A stretch of 64,000 bases of DNA from Rufibacter psychrotolerans (GTDB lineage: Bacteria > Bacteroidota > Bacteroidia > Cytophagales > Hymenobacteraceae): positions 248,001-312,000 of the forward strand of contig NZ_JAFFJV010000001.1 of NCBI RefSeq assembly GCF_016924645.1, given 5' to 3'. This document shows positions 26,394 to 34,480 of the stretch, piece by piece. Within the stretch, counting starts at the first letter, position 1, and the number at the start of each line of letters is the position of its first letter. Below the pieces are notes generated by a model that was not told the DNA's origin, ran no database searches, and saw only the letters and a list, made by a program, of their open reading frames with translations. The position numbers and the translations under genes were made by a program.

Positions 26394-27560
26394 ATGAAGA
26401 CAAGGGTTGTGTTCCTTTCCCCAGACGTTCAGGAGGCTTGCCAATTTGAAACTGCGCTAGACGCAGATTTTGAAGTAAAGCATTTTGACAACCCTAGGTT
26501 ATTCTTACGGTCATTGGAAAAAGGCGATCAATACGAGATTATCATCAATGCGGCCACCATAAACTCCCCCCTTGGCATCAACCTGCTAAGAACCATCAAG
26601 GCGCGTTTCTCCCGGCCCATGCCCGTGATCTGGTTAGCGCATGATGTGGTTTCCCCGGCGCTGCAGAGAATGCTGATGGCCGCCGGTGTTTCAGACATCT
26701 TCTATCGAAAACCAGATATGGACAGAGTAAAAACCCGGATGAAGTACCTGGCCTTGGCAAACCGCCAAGAGGTAGTGGCCCCGGTTGACAGCGTGTACGC
26801 CTACCGGTACCCCATAGGGAAAAGAATCTTTGATGTGGTGGTAGCATCCTCGGCGCTGCTGTTTCTTTCGCCCTTGCTGCTGCTGATTGTGGTCTTGATA
26901 AAACTGGAGTCCAAAGGCCCTGCTTTCTACTACTCCTACAGAGTGGGCACCGGGTACAAGATCTTCAAATTCTGGAAGTTCAGATCCATGAGACAAGACG
27001 CTGATCAGTTGCTGGATTCCATTAAAGACCTGAACCAGTACCAGCCAACGGAAAGCAAGACAGTAACCGATCTGCTGGCCATCTGCGCTGCCTGCTCAGA
27101 GAACGGGACAGAGTGTGGCAACAAACTGATTGACGAGCAGGGCAAGATCATCTGCGAGAAGCAGTATTTCCAGGCCAAAAAAGCAAAAACCGGTGCCGCC
27201 TTTATCAAGATTGCCAATGACCCCAGAATTACCCGGTTCGGGATGTTTCTCCGGAACACCAGCCTGGATGAGCTGCCCCAGTTGTACAATGTGCTCAAAG
27301 GCGACATGTCCATTGTAGGGAACCGGCCCCTCCCGGTGTATGAGGCCGAAAGGATCACCACCGACGAGTATGCCGCCCGGTTTATAGCACCCGCCGGAAT
27401 CACCGGCTTGTGGCAGGTGAGCAAGCGGGGGCAAGGAAGCATGTCAGAGGCAGAGCGAAAAGCTTTAGACATTGAATACGCTAAGAAATTTTCCCTTAAA
27501 AAGGACCTATACATCCTGATCAAAACCATACCCGCCTTATTTCAAAAAGAAAATGTGTAA
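26394..27560 (+). CDS. Priming sugar-phosphate transferase with N-terminal pseudo-receiver
   Basis: Transfers a sugar phosphate from a nucleotide sugar to a polyprenyl phosphate carrier, starting repeat-unit assembly (WcaJ/PglC/WbaP superfamily). The protein has 388 residues. Residues 1 to about 125 follow a receiver fold pattern, but the phosphorylation Asp is missing (IIINAATINSPLG) while FYRKP remains. A hydrophobic segment at about 155-172 is the membrane anchor. The catalytic part has FKFWKFRSM, then an unusual insert with four cysteines (231, 234, 241, 254; CX2CX6CX12C) that could hold zinc, then DPRITRFGMFLRNTSLDELP and VLKGDMSIVGNRPLP. It is the first biosynthetic gene of the cluster. 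The sugar is unknown. Confidence 0.9.
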   Translation: MKTRVVFLSPDVQEACQFETALDADFEVKHFDNPRLFLRSLEKGDQYEIIINAATINSPLGINLLRTIKARFSRPMPVIWLAHDVVSPALQRMLMAAGVSDIFYRKPDMDRVKTRMKYLALANRQEVVAPVDSVYAYRYPIGKRIFDVVVASSALLFLSPLLLLIVVLIKLESKGPAFYYSYRVGTGYKIFKFWKFRSMRQDADQLLDSIKDLNQYQPTESKTVTDLLAICAACSENGTECGNKLIDEQGKIICEKQYFQAKKAKTGAAFIKIANDPRITRFGMFLRNTSLDELPQLYNVLKGDMSIVGNRPLPVYEAERITTDEYAARFIAPAGITGLWQVSKRGQGSMSEAERKALDIEYAKKFSLKKDLYILIKTIPALFQKENV

Positions 27561-27566
27561 AATCTA

Positions 27567-28319
27567 ATGTTGAATATGAAAAAGTTTACCCTTGCAGTTC
27601 TGCTGGCCTTCCAAGGAATGCTGGTGCTGGCCCAGAGCGACCCTAAGCAGGCCGCTGATTGGGAGAAGAAGCTCTTTGTGTCAGAGTACGCTCTTCCTTT
27701 GCTCACGCAGGCCGCCATTGCCAACGCCACTGAACTGGAAAACGCCGATGCCGTGAGACTACAGGCCATTGAGCAGCGCAAGATCATCCGTAAAAACTTC
27801 TACAGCGGTTTCTCCATCAACTCTGCGTATACCTACGGCAGCATGAATGCCTGGAGCCTGAACGGGGAACCCATCAACTCTTTCAACGCCTTTGACGCTC
27901 CTCTTCGGGCCAGATACAATATGGGACTTTCCATGTCATTGCCCTTAGGCCAGTTGCTCAGCCGACACAACCAAATCAAGAGCCAGGATCTGGCAATCGC
28001 CCAGGCGGAAGGTAACCGCAAGTTAGCCGAACGGGCGGTCAGACAACGGGTGATTACCCTGTACCAGAACCTGGTGTTGGCCAAATCTCAACTGGAACTA
28101 CAGCAGCAAGCCTACCAGTCAGCGGTTGTGACACACAAACTTGCTGAGAAGCAATTCAAGAGTGGTGAAATACAGATTGATGCCATGTCTAATGTGCAGC
28201 AAGCTTACACCAATTCGGCGGTTGCCCTCAAGCAAGCCAAGGTGAACTATGAGACACAGCTATTAATGATGGAAGAAACAATTGGAAAGAGACTAATCGA
28301 CTTAATACAAAGCAAATGA
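27567..28319 (+). CDS. Short TolC-like outer membrane efflux protein
   Basis: A 250-residue protein with a signal peptide ending LVLAQ (start ATG 27567 or 27576). The long helical heptad-rich segments (IRKNFYSGFSINSAY, LSMSLPLGQLLSRHNQIK, LAERAVRQRVITLYQNLVLAKSQLELQ in pieces, EKQFKSGEIQIDAMSNVQQAYTNS in pieces) match one TolC repeat. TolC proteins usually have about 420-480 residues with two repeats; this one carries one. No Wza-type export gene occurs in the cluster, so this protein may form the outer-membrane exit or support it. It overlaps the next gene by four bases (ATGA), which indicates tight coupling to the Wzc-like partner. Confidence 0.75.
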   Translation: MLNMKKFTLAVLLAFQGMLVLAQSDPKQAADWEKKLFVSEYALPLLTQAAIANATELENADAVRLQAIEQRKIIRKNFYSGFSINSAYTYGSMNAWSLNGEPINSFNAFDAPLRARYNMGLSMSLPLGQLLSRHNQIKSQDLAIAQAEGNRKLAERAVRQRVITLYQNLVLAKSQLELQQQAYQSAVVTHKLAEKQFKSGEIQIDAMSNVQQAYTNSAVALKQAKVNYETQLLMMEETIGKRLIDLIQSK

Positions 28320-30499
28320 AACTAAAAGACATTTTCAGGCTAATTTCCCGTAATCTGTTCCTGCTCCTGGCAGTGACCTCGGTAACGGCGGCGTCTATCT
28401 ACTTCTTTACCAAAGACCAGGATGACGAGTACACCTCTAACACCACCATTTACACCGGTATCGCGTCTGGGTACAACCTCAGCGACGTAACCAAGAGTAC
28501 CACCCAGTACAAAGTGGCCAAAGACGGCTTTGCCAACCTGATCTCCATCATTGACTCCCGCGATATCAGAAAAGAGCTAGGGTTCCGGCTTTTCGCCACC
28601 CACATCATGCTGAAGAAGCATGACCCTAATATCCTGAGCGAGGAGGCCTACCAGAAGCTGCAGGAGTTTGTTCCAGGCTCCGTGAAGGCCAGGCTGGTTG
28701 GGGCAACCCTGCACGAAACCGCCAAGAACGTGGCGGAAGCCTACAACTCCGGCAGTGACAACCCGGTGAAGCTCCTCATTGACTCAGGCGAGCTGGGCTA
28801 CTCAGCCGACGCTTTCTCAACCCTAGAAGCCAAAAGAATTGGTGACAGCGACCTGTTGCAGATCTCTTACTACTCAGGTGACCCGGCCCAGTGCAAGAAC
28901 ACCCTGGATCTCTTGACCCAACTGTTCCTGGAGAAGCACAGATCTTTGTTTACTGCCCAGTCTGAGTCGGTGGTGGATTACTTCACCAAGGCGACCGACA
29001 GCGCCCTCACCAAACTGAAACTGGCCGAGGACCGGCTACTGGCTTTCCAGCAGGCCAACAACATCATAGATTACAACTCGCAGGTGGGCTCTACCACCAC
29101 TGAGAAAAATACGCTGTTGAGCAAGTCCAATGATCTGGAGATTGAGTATGCGGGTGCCTTGTCAACGCTGCGTTCACTGGAGCAGAGCCTAAAGGCCAGA
29201 GGCATTCCTAACCTGTACAGCCAGGAAGTGCTGCAACTGAAGGGCAGACTCGCCAAGATCACTACTGAGGTAGCCGAGTTAGAACTCCTGAACAAAGGCC
29301 AGACCACCGGCGCCCAGGCAAACAGACTGAACGCCCTGAAAAAAGAGGCCGATGATCTGTCTAAAAGAATGCTGAGCTCCGTGGACAAGCATTATGACAA
29401 CACGCACACCGTACAAGGCTTGCCCACCACCAACCTGCTGGCCGACTGGGTAAGAACCACGTTCCTGCTGGAGGAACTGAAGAGCAAGCGGGGCCTGGTT
29501 AACAAACACAGAGAGGCCTACGCCGTGGAGTACGAGAAGCTGATGCCGCTGGGAGCGGAGAACAGAAAGCTTACCCGTGATGTGACCATGGCGGAGCAGG
29601 AGTACCTGGCCAAACTGGAGGGACTGAACCAAAGCAAGCTGAACCAGCAGAACATTGAGATTACGTCTCAGTTAAAGGTGATTGACCCTCCTTTCATGCC
29701 CGGCAGCCCCACCAAGCTGACCCGCATCCTGCTTATTCTGTTCGGGTCCATGGGTGTGTTCCTGTTAACCCTGGGCGGTCTGCTGGCCCACGAGCTGCTG
29801 GATGAGTCACTGCGCAAGCCCTCTATTGCCGCCAAGAAGATTGAGTACCCTATCTTCGGGGTATTGCCCGCCACCAACTCCACCAGCTCTAAGCAGCTGC
29901 AACTGGCCCAGAACGCCGAAGACCAGCTTGCCCGGCAGCTGATCCTGAAAATGAAGCAAAAAGACTCGGCCTATCCGTTTGTGGTAGGGGTGCTGAGCAG
30001 CATGTCAGGCGAAGGAAAAACCGTGTTGTGCAACACCCTGGCCAATAACCTGATCTCCATGGGCATTGAAACGCAGGTGCTGTATCCTAAGAGCCACAAG
30101 GGCCAGATTCCGGCCGAGGCCAACTGCAGCTTCTACGCGCCGCTGGAAGGCGTACTGACCGATGCCAGCATTGCCGACCTGGCCGGCGAGACCTTCATGA
30201 GCAACACCGTGGTGATCGTGGAATTCCCGGCCGTGCTGGAAGACACCTACCCGGTATCCCTGTTCAAGCATCTTGACCTGGTGCTCCTGACCGTGAAGGC
30301 TAACCGCGTATGGCAGCAAGCCGATAAGACCATGTTTGAGAACATCCGGAAGGTGACCAGCGCACCCATTGAGACAGTTCTAAGCTCTGTGCAGCCAGAC
30401 TACGCCAAAGAAATGGTGGTGGTACGTCCTAAGCACACGCAGCCAGAGCAGAAAGCACTGCAGTCACCTAAGAGCTTACCCGCCCTGGAAACCGTTTAA
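28316..30499 (+). CDS. Wzc/GumC-like polysaccharide co-polymerase
   Basis: A 727-residue inner-membrane protein that controls chain length and export of the polysaccharide. Transmembrane helix 1 lies at about 12-28 and helix 2 at about 475-495, bracketing a large periplasmic coiled-coil region. The cytoplasmic C-terminal domain resembles bacterial tyrosine kinases: Walker A SGEGKT with Gly565-Thr569. The usual Walker A'/B strand with Asp is VIVEFP here, and no tyrosine-rich tail follows; the protein ends in a Lys/Pro/Gln stretch. So it looks like an ATP-binding but possibly non-autophosphorylating version. It overlaps the TolC-like gene by four bases. Its stop codon lies inside a PIR36 repeat. 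Confidence 0.85.
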   Translation: MKLKDIFRLISRNLFLLLAVTSVTAASIYFFTKDQDDEYTSNTTIYTGIASGYNLSDVTKSTTQYKVAKDGFANLISIIDSRDIRKELGFRLFATHIMLKKHDPNILSEEAYQKLQEFVPGSVKARLVGATLHETAKNVAEAYNSGSDNPVKLLIDSGELGYSADAFSTLEAKRIGDSDLLQISYYSGDPAQCKNTLDLLTQLFLEKHRSLFTAQSESVVDYFTKATDSALTKLKLAEDRLLAFQQANNIIDYNSQVGSTTTEKNTLLSKSNDLEIEYAGALSTLRSLEQSLKARGIPNLYSQEVLQLKGRLAKITTEVAELELLNKGQTTGAQANRLNALKKEADDLSKRMLSSVDKHYDNTHTVQGLPTTNLLADWVRTTFLLEELKSKRGLVNKHREAYAVEYEKLMPLGAENRKLTRDVTMAEQEYLAKLEGLNQSKLNQQNIEITSQLKVIDPPFMPGSPTKLTRILLILFGSMGVFLLTLGGLLAHELLDESLRKPSIAAKKIEYPIFGVLPATNSTSSKQLQLAQNAEDQLARQLILKMKQKDSAYPFVVGVLSSMSGEGKTVLCNTLANNLISMGIETQVLYPKSHKGQIPAEANCSFYAPLEGVLTDASIADLAGETFMSNTVVIVEFPAVLEDTYPVSLFKHLDLVLLTVKANRVWQQADKTMFENIRKVTSAPIETVLSSVQPDYAKEMVVVRPKHTQPEQKALQSPKSLPALETV

Positions 30500-30529
30500 C
30501 GGCTGTTTTCAGGAAAACATCCCCAAAAC
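30494..30529. repeat. PIR36 palindromic repeat, copy 11, overlaps stop codon
   Basis: 36 bp, GTTTAACGGCTGTTTTC, centre AG, GAAAACATCCCCAAAAC. The first bases supply the last Val codon and the TAA stop of the Wzc-like gene. The inner 24 bp are nearly perfectly palindromic. Confidence 0.85.
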
Positions 30530-30645
30530 AGCTTTCCCAAAAGAACCCTTCCTTTCACCGCCGCCTCCAAAAGTACAGGGGTGAGGGAAGGGTTCTCAAA
30601 ACCCCGCCAGGTTTTGGATGATTACATGTACAAAAGCAAGCTACC

Positions 30646-32103
30646 ATGAGGCAACTTCACTTATCTTCAGAAAAAAGAGCTTTTAATTACTTACTTCCCC
30701 TAGGAATACTGGCTGCAGTGGGTATTGGCTGGTTGACCGCCCAGATGGGCTTCCTCATGCCAGGTCTGATACTAAGTGTCCTGCTGGTGCTGCCTTTTGT
30801 CTTCTCTATCTTCAAGGAGCCCAAAGTTGGCCTGGTGGCGTTCATGGGCTACTGCTTTATCTTCAACTTACTGGCCCGCGAGATTGGTAATTTCCCGTAC
30901 CTGTACGTGATTGAAACCTTGCTGGTGCTCTCCTGGCTGTCGGTGCTGTTCCATACAAACAAAGAGTTTGAGTGGGCCAACATCAAGAACGAGATCTGTG
31001 TCCTGGGCTTCGGCTGGATGATGATCAACATTCTGCAGCTCTTTAACCCGGCCAGCAGTAACATCCTGGGCTGGATGCTGGATTTCAGATACACCTTGCT
31101 GTGGATCCTGGCGGTGCCGCTTTGCATGCTGGTGTTCAACAAGAACAAAGACCTGAACACCTTCCTGATCCTGATCATCGCTTTCTCCCTGCTGGCCACG
31201 CTCAACGGCGTGAAACAGATCAAGCTGGGGCTTTCGCAGGCAGAGCAGACCTGGTTGGCTACCTCGGGCTATGTCACCCACGTGATCTTTGGCGAGCTGC
31301 GGGCCTTCTCCTTCTACACAGACGCCAGCCAGTTTGGCGCCTCGCAGGCCCACTTGTTTGTAGTGGCGCTGGTGCTGGCCTTCGGTCCTTTTAAACTCTG
31401 GAAGAGAGTCCTGTGCGCGCTGGCCGCCATGGCGTTCCTGTACGGCGAATCCATCTCCGGTACCCGGGGGGCCTTGTTCACCATCTTCATTGGGTTGGGC
31501 GTGGTAGTGTTCATCAACAAGAACTTCAAAGTGACCATTATTGCGATCACGCTGGTGGTAACGGGGTTCTGCTTCCTGAAATTCACCACCATTGGGCAAA
31601 GCCACTTTGAGATCAGAAGGATGCGCTCTGCCCTGAGACCCCACGATGCCTCGTTCAACACCCGCCTTACCAACCAGGTAAAGATTCAGCGGTACCTTGA
31701 CTCGCATCCGTTCGGGGGCGGCGTGGGCGCCATTGGCTTCACCGGCCGTAACTACAACCAGGGGACCTACCTGGCCTCCATTCCGCCAGACAGCTACTGG
31801 GTAAAGATCTGGGCAGAGTACGGTACGCCGGGCTTTGTGATCTGGATCAGCCTCATGATGTACATCATCGGCAAGAGTTGCGGGATTGTCTGGCGAACGA
31901 AGGACAAGGGGCTCAAATTCAAACTTACCGCCCTCACGGCGGGCTTCACCGGCATCATCATCAGTAGTTACAGTAACGAGATCATGAACATGATGCCCTC
32001 CTCCATGATCATCTACGTTTCCTGGGCCTTTATCTTCCAGGGGCCGCGGCTCGACAAAGAGGCCCAGCAACTGGAACCCCAACCATTGGAAGCTCATGCG
32101 TAA
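30646..32103 (+). CDS. O-antigen ligase / Wzy-like polymerase
   Basis: A 485-residue integral membrane protein with about eleven hydrophobic helices. The segment after the large periplasmic loop shows the Wzy_C pattern (GESISGTRGALFTIFIGLG in the core helix, then a loop with SHPFGGGVGAIGF and DSYWVKIWAEYGTPGFVIW), usual for O-antigen polymerases and ligases. In this setting, beside Wzc-like and Wzx-like genes, it most likely links repeat units in the periplasm. It overlaps the next gene by 8 bp. The intergenic 5' region carries a PIR36 copy but no clear promoter. Confidence 0.85.
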   Translation: MRQLHLSSEKRAFNYLLPLGILAAVGIGWLTAQMGFLMPGLILSVLLVLPFVFSIFKEPKVGLVAFMGYCFIFNLLAREIGNFPYLYVIETLLVLSWLSVLFHTNKEFEWANIKNEICVLGFGWMMINILQLFNPASSNILGWMLDFRYTLLWILAVPLCMLVFNKNKDLNTFLILIIAFSLLATLNGVKQIKLGLSQAEQTWLATSGYVTHVIFGELRAFSFYTDASQFGASQAHLFVVALVLAFGPFKLWKRVLCALAAMAFLYGESISGTRGALFTIFIGLGVVVFINKNFKVTIIAITLVVTGFCFLKFTTIGQSHFEIRRMRSALRPHDASFNTRLTNQVKIQRYLDSHPFGGGVGAIGFTGRNYNQGTYLASIPPDSYWVKIWAEYGTPGFVIWISLMMYIIGKSCGIVWRTKDKGLKFKLTALTAGFTGIIISSYSNEIMNMMPSSMIIYVSWAFIFQGPRLDKEAQQLEPQPLEAHA

Positions 32104-33052
32104 ACCCTTAGTCTCCATTGTCTCGGTGAACTACAACCAGGCGGCCGTGACCTGCGAAATGGTCGCGTCGCTCCGGAAGGTGAGTTACCCCAACATTGAG
32201 ATCATCATCGTAGACAACGCCTCCCCGTCAGACGACCCGGCCATCATCAAGGAGCTGTACCCCGAGGTGAAGCTGATCAGGTCCTCGGTGAACCTGGGGT
32301 TTGCCGGGGGCAACAACCTGGGCATAGGGTACGCAACGGGGGAGTACGTGCTCTTCCTGAATACCGACACCGAGGTGGAACCCGATTTCCTGGAGCCCCT
32401 GGTGGAGTTGTTCCAGGCAGACCCGCAGGCGGGCATCGCCTCGCCGAAGCTGGTGTACTACGGTACCGAAGGCCTGATCCAGTACGCCGGTTCTTCCGGC
32501 ATCAACCCCTGGACCGGCCGGAGCATCACCGTGGGGCAACTGGAGAAGGACAAAGGGCAGTATGACGGGGTTAGGAGCACCGCGCTGGCCGACGGAGCCG
32601 CCATGATGGTGCCCCGGCGGGTGATCAAAGAGGTGGGTCCCATGCCTGAGCAGTACTTCCTCTACTATGAAGAGCTGGACTGGTGCGAGATGATCAAACG
32701 GGGCGGGTACACCTGCCATTACGTGGGCCCGTCAAAGGTATACCACAAAGAGTCCATCTCGGTGGGGAAGGCCTCGGTCCTGAAAACCTACTACATGAAC
32801 AGAAACCGTCTGCTCTTTCTCCGCAGGAATGTCCACGGCATCGCTTTCCTGACCAGCCTGCTGATTTTCATGCTGGCGGCACTGCCCAAGAAAGTGCTGG
32901 AGTTCACCCTGCGCTTGGAGTGGCACCATCTGAGGGCTTTGCTGAAGGGGCTGATGTGGCATGCCACGGCCCGCAACATCCATGAACGGATCTTGCAGAG
33001 CAAGGTGGCCGCCCACCAGGTCTATGAGGGGGCAATGCCCCAGCGTTTTTAG
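32096..33052 (+). CDS. Glycosyltransferase family 2, rhamnosyltransferase-like
   Basis: A 318-residue GT-A enzyme of the cytoplasm or inner membrane face. It has VSIVSVNYNQ at the N-terminus, the nucleotide-binding VDNASPSDD, NLGFAGGNNLGI, the metal-binding region LFLNTDTEVE (Asp-x-Asp type) and FLYYEELDWCEMIKRGGY, the pattern of WbbL-like rhamnosyltransferases. A short amphipathic or hydrophobic segment near residue 255 may dock it to the membrane. Overlaps the polymerase gene by 8 bp. Its stop codon lies in a PIR36 repeat. Sugar specificity cannot be read from sequence. Confidence 0.88.
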   Translation: MRKPLVSIVSVNYNQAAVTCEMVASLRKVSYPNIEIIIVDNASPSDDPAIIKELYPEVKLIRSSVNLGFAGGNNLGIGYATGEYVLFLNTDTEVEPDFLEPLVELFQADPQAGIASPKLVYYGTEGLIQYAGSSGINPWTGRSITVGQLEKDKGQYDGVRSTALADGAAMMVPRRVIKEVGPMPEQYFLYYEELDWCEMIKRGGYTCHYVGPSKVYHKESISVGKASVLKTYYMNRNRLLFLRRNVHGIAFLTSLLIFMLAALPKKVLEFTLRLEWHHLRALLKGLMWHATARNIHERILQSKVAAHQVYEGAMPQRF

Positions 33053-33080
33053 CCCTCTTTCGTCAAAACACCCCAGAAAC
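33045..33080. repeat. PIR36 palindromic repeat, copy 12, overlaps stop codon
   Basis: 36 bp, GTTTTTAGCCCTCTTTC then AAAACACCCCAGAAAC at the right end. The TAG inside the left arm is the stop codon of the preceding glycosyltransferase. Confidence 0.7.
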
Positions 33081-33122
33081 AGCTAAGAGAGGCTTATCAC
33101 AACCACCGTTTAAGATTCAGGA

Positions 33123-34328
33123 ATGAACACAATAGTACAAGTGCTGGACGTCCTCCTTTATGTCATTGGCGCTTTTCTTCTATTCAATTGCTGTTACTTG
33201 CTTTTCTTCGCGCTGGCCGGGCACCTGACCGTGAAGCCCCTGCAGGTGGTGGTGCAGAAGTACAGACGGTTTTGCGTGCTCATACCGGCCTACAAGGCCA
33301 ATGAGGTGGTGCTGGAAACCAGCCTGGCCGCTCTGCGGCATACGTACCGGGGCGGCTTTGACGTGGTAGTGATAGCCGATGGGCTGGAGCCGGAGACGGT
33401 TACCCAGCTGGCGGCGAGCGGGGTAGACGTTATTGAGGTGTTTTTTGAGAAAAGCACCAAAGGCAAAGCCCTTGCGGCGGCGCTGGATGCCCTGCCCGAG
33501 CACAAGTATGACATTGCGGCCATTCTGGACGTGGACAACCTGATGGGACCAGATTTCCTGGAGGAGGTGAACAAAGCCTTTGAGGCCGGGTACCTGGTGG
33601 TGCAGGCCCACCGAACCGCCAAGAACATAGACACCTCCTTCGCCTTCCTGGACGCCTGCAACGAGGAAATCAACAACCACATCTACCGGAAAGGCCATTA
33701 CGCCATTGGCATGTCCTCGGCCCTGATTGGGTCTGGCATGGCGTTCAGCTTTTCTTACCTCAAAGAACTGCTGGCCGGCATTGGCGAAACCGTGGGCGAG
33801 GACAAGGAGCTGGATTTCCGGATTGTGAAAGACCGGGAAAAAATCTGCTACCTAGACCAGGTGCTGGTGTATGATGAGAAAATAGAGAACGCACGGGTGT
33901 TCACCCAGCAGAGAACCAGGTGGATTGCCGCCCAGGTGGAGTTCCTGAAAAAGTACGCCTGGGAGGGCGTGGTGCAGTTGCTGAAGCGCGGCAACGTGGA
34001 GTTCTTCAACAAAGTGGTGCAGGCGTTCCTGGTACCAAGAATTCTGCTGATAGGCGTTTTGGGGCTGTTTTTCCTGATTTCCCTCCTAATCCCCTTCGGG
34101 CCGTTGCCCGGGTTCTGGTTTACCTTGCTGGTGATGCTGAGCGCCGCCCTGTTCATTGCCCTGCCCGCCCGGTTCTACAAAAGCGACAGGCTGGGGAAGG
34201 CCTTGCTTCAACTGCCCTACGCCCTTTTCTGTATGGTGAAGGCCTTGTTCCAGATCAAGAAAGCCAAGAAGTCTTTCCTGTCAACCCCCCACCAAGTAAA
34301 GTCGGTTTCCTCAGAAATTAACGTGTAA
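33123..34328 (+). CDS. Membrane glycosyltransferase family 2, processive type
   Basis: A 401-residue protein with an N-terminal membrane helix (about 8-28), a GT2 catalytic domain, and three or four C-terminal helices (about 305-385). Catalytic motifs: VLIPAYKANE, the DVDN metal site in AAILDVDN, GEDKELDFR, and QRTRW (the QxxRW signature of processive synthases). It probably adds several sugars or builds a backbone stretch, with the chain crossing through its own helices or via Wzx. It starts 71 bp after the preceding gene, beyond the PIR36 copy. Confidence 0.87.
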   Translation: MNTIVQVLDVLLYVIGAFLLFNCCYLLFFALAGHLTVKPLQVVVQKYRRFCVLIPAYKANEVVLETSLAALRHTYRGGFDVVVIADGLEPETVTQLAASGVDVIEVFFEKSTKGKALAAALDALPEHKYDIAAILDVDNLMGPDFLEEVNKAFEAGYLVVQAHRTAKNIDTSFAFLDACNEEINNHIYRKGHYAIGMSSALIGSGMAFSFSYLKELLAGIGETVGEDKELDFRIVKDREKICYLDQVLVYDEKIENARVFTQQRTRWIAAQVEFLKKYAWEGVVQLLKRGNVEFFNKVVQAFLVPRILLIGVLGLFFLISLLIPFGPLPGFWFTLLVMLSAALFIALPARFYKSDRLGKALLQLPYALFCMVKALFQIKKAKKSFLSTPHQVKSVSSEINV

Positions 34329-34347
34329 CTCCTAAACCATCCATACT

Positions 34348-34434
34348 ATGCCATTTGAAATTTTCGCCTTCCCCGCCTTGGTGTTCCTTGTAATTGGGTT
34401 CTTCAGCGGGCTGAACATCAAGAGAAACGATTAG
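34348..34434 (+). CDS. 28-residue membrane microprotein
   Basis: An ATG-initiated frame of 28 codons in the 152-bp gap between two membrane glycosyltransferases. The product starts MPFEIFAFPALVFLVIGFFS and ends in a basic, polar tail (GLNIKRND), a compact single membrane helix with positive-inside charge. Spacing is 19 bp after the upstream stop and 46 bp before the next start. I cannot name a family. It may stabilise or regulate a neighbouring membrane enzyme, or be chance; homologues at the same place would decide. Confidence 0.5.
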   Translation: MPFEIFAFPALVFLVIGFFSGLNIKRND

Positions 34435-34480
34435 CGCCTCACCCCAAGGACCAACAAGTTTTCATTGTTAAAGAATCTGT

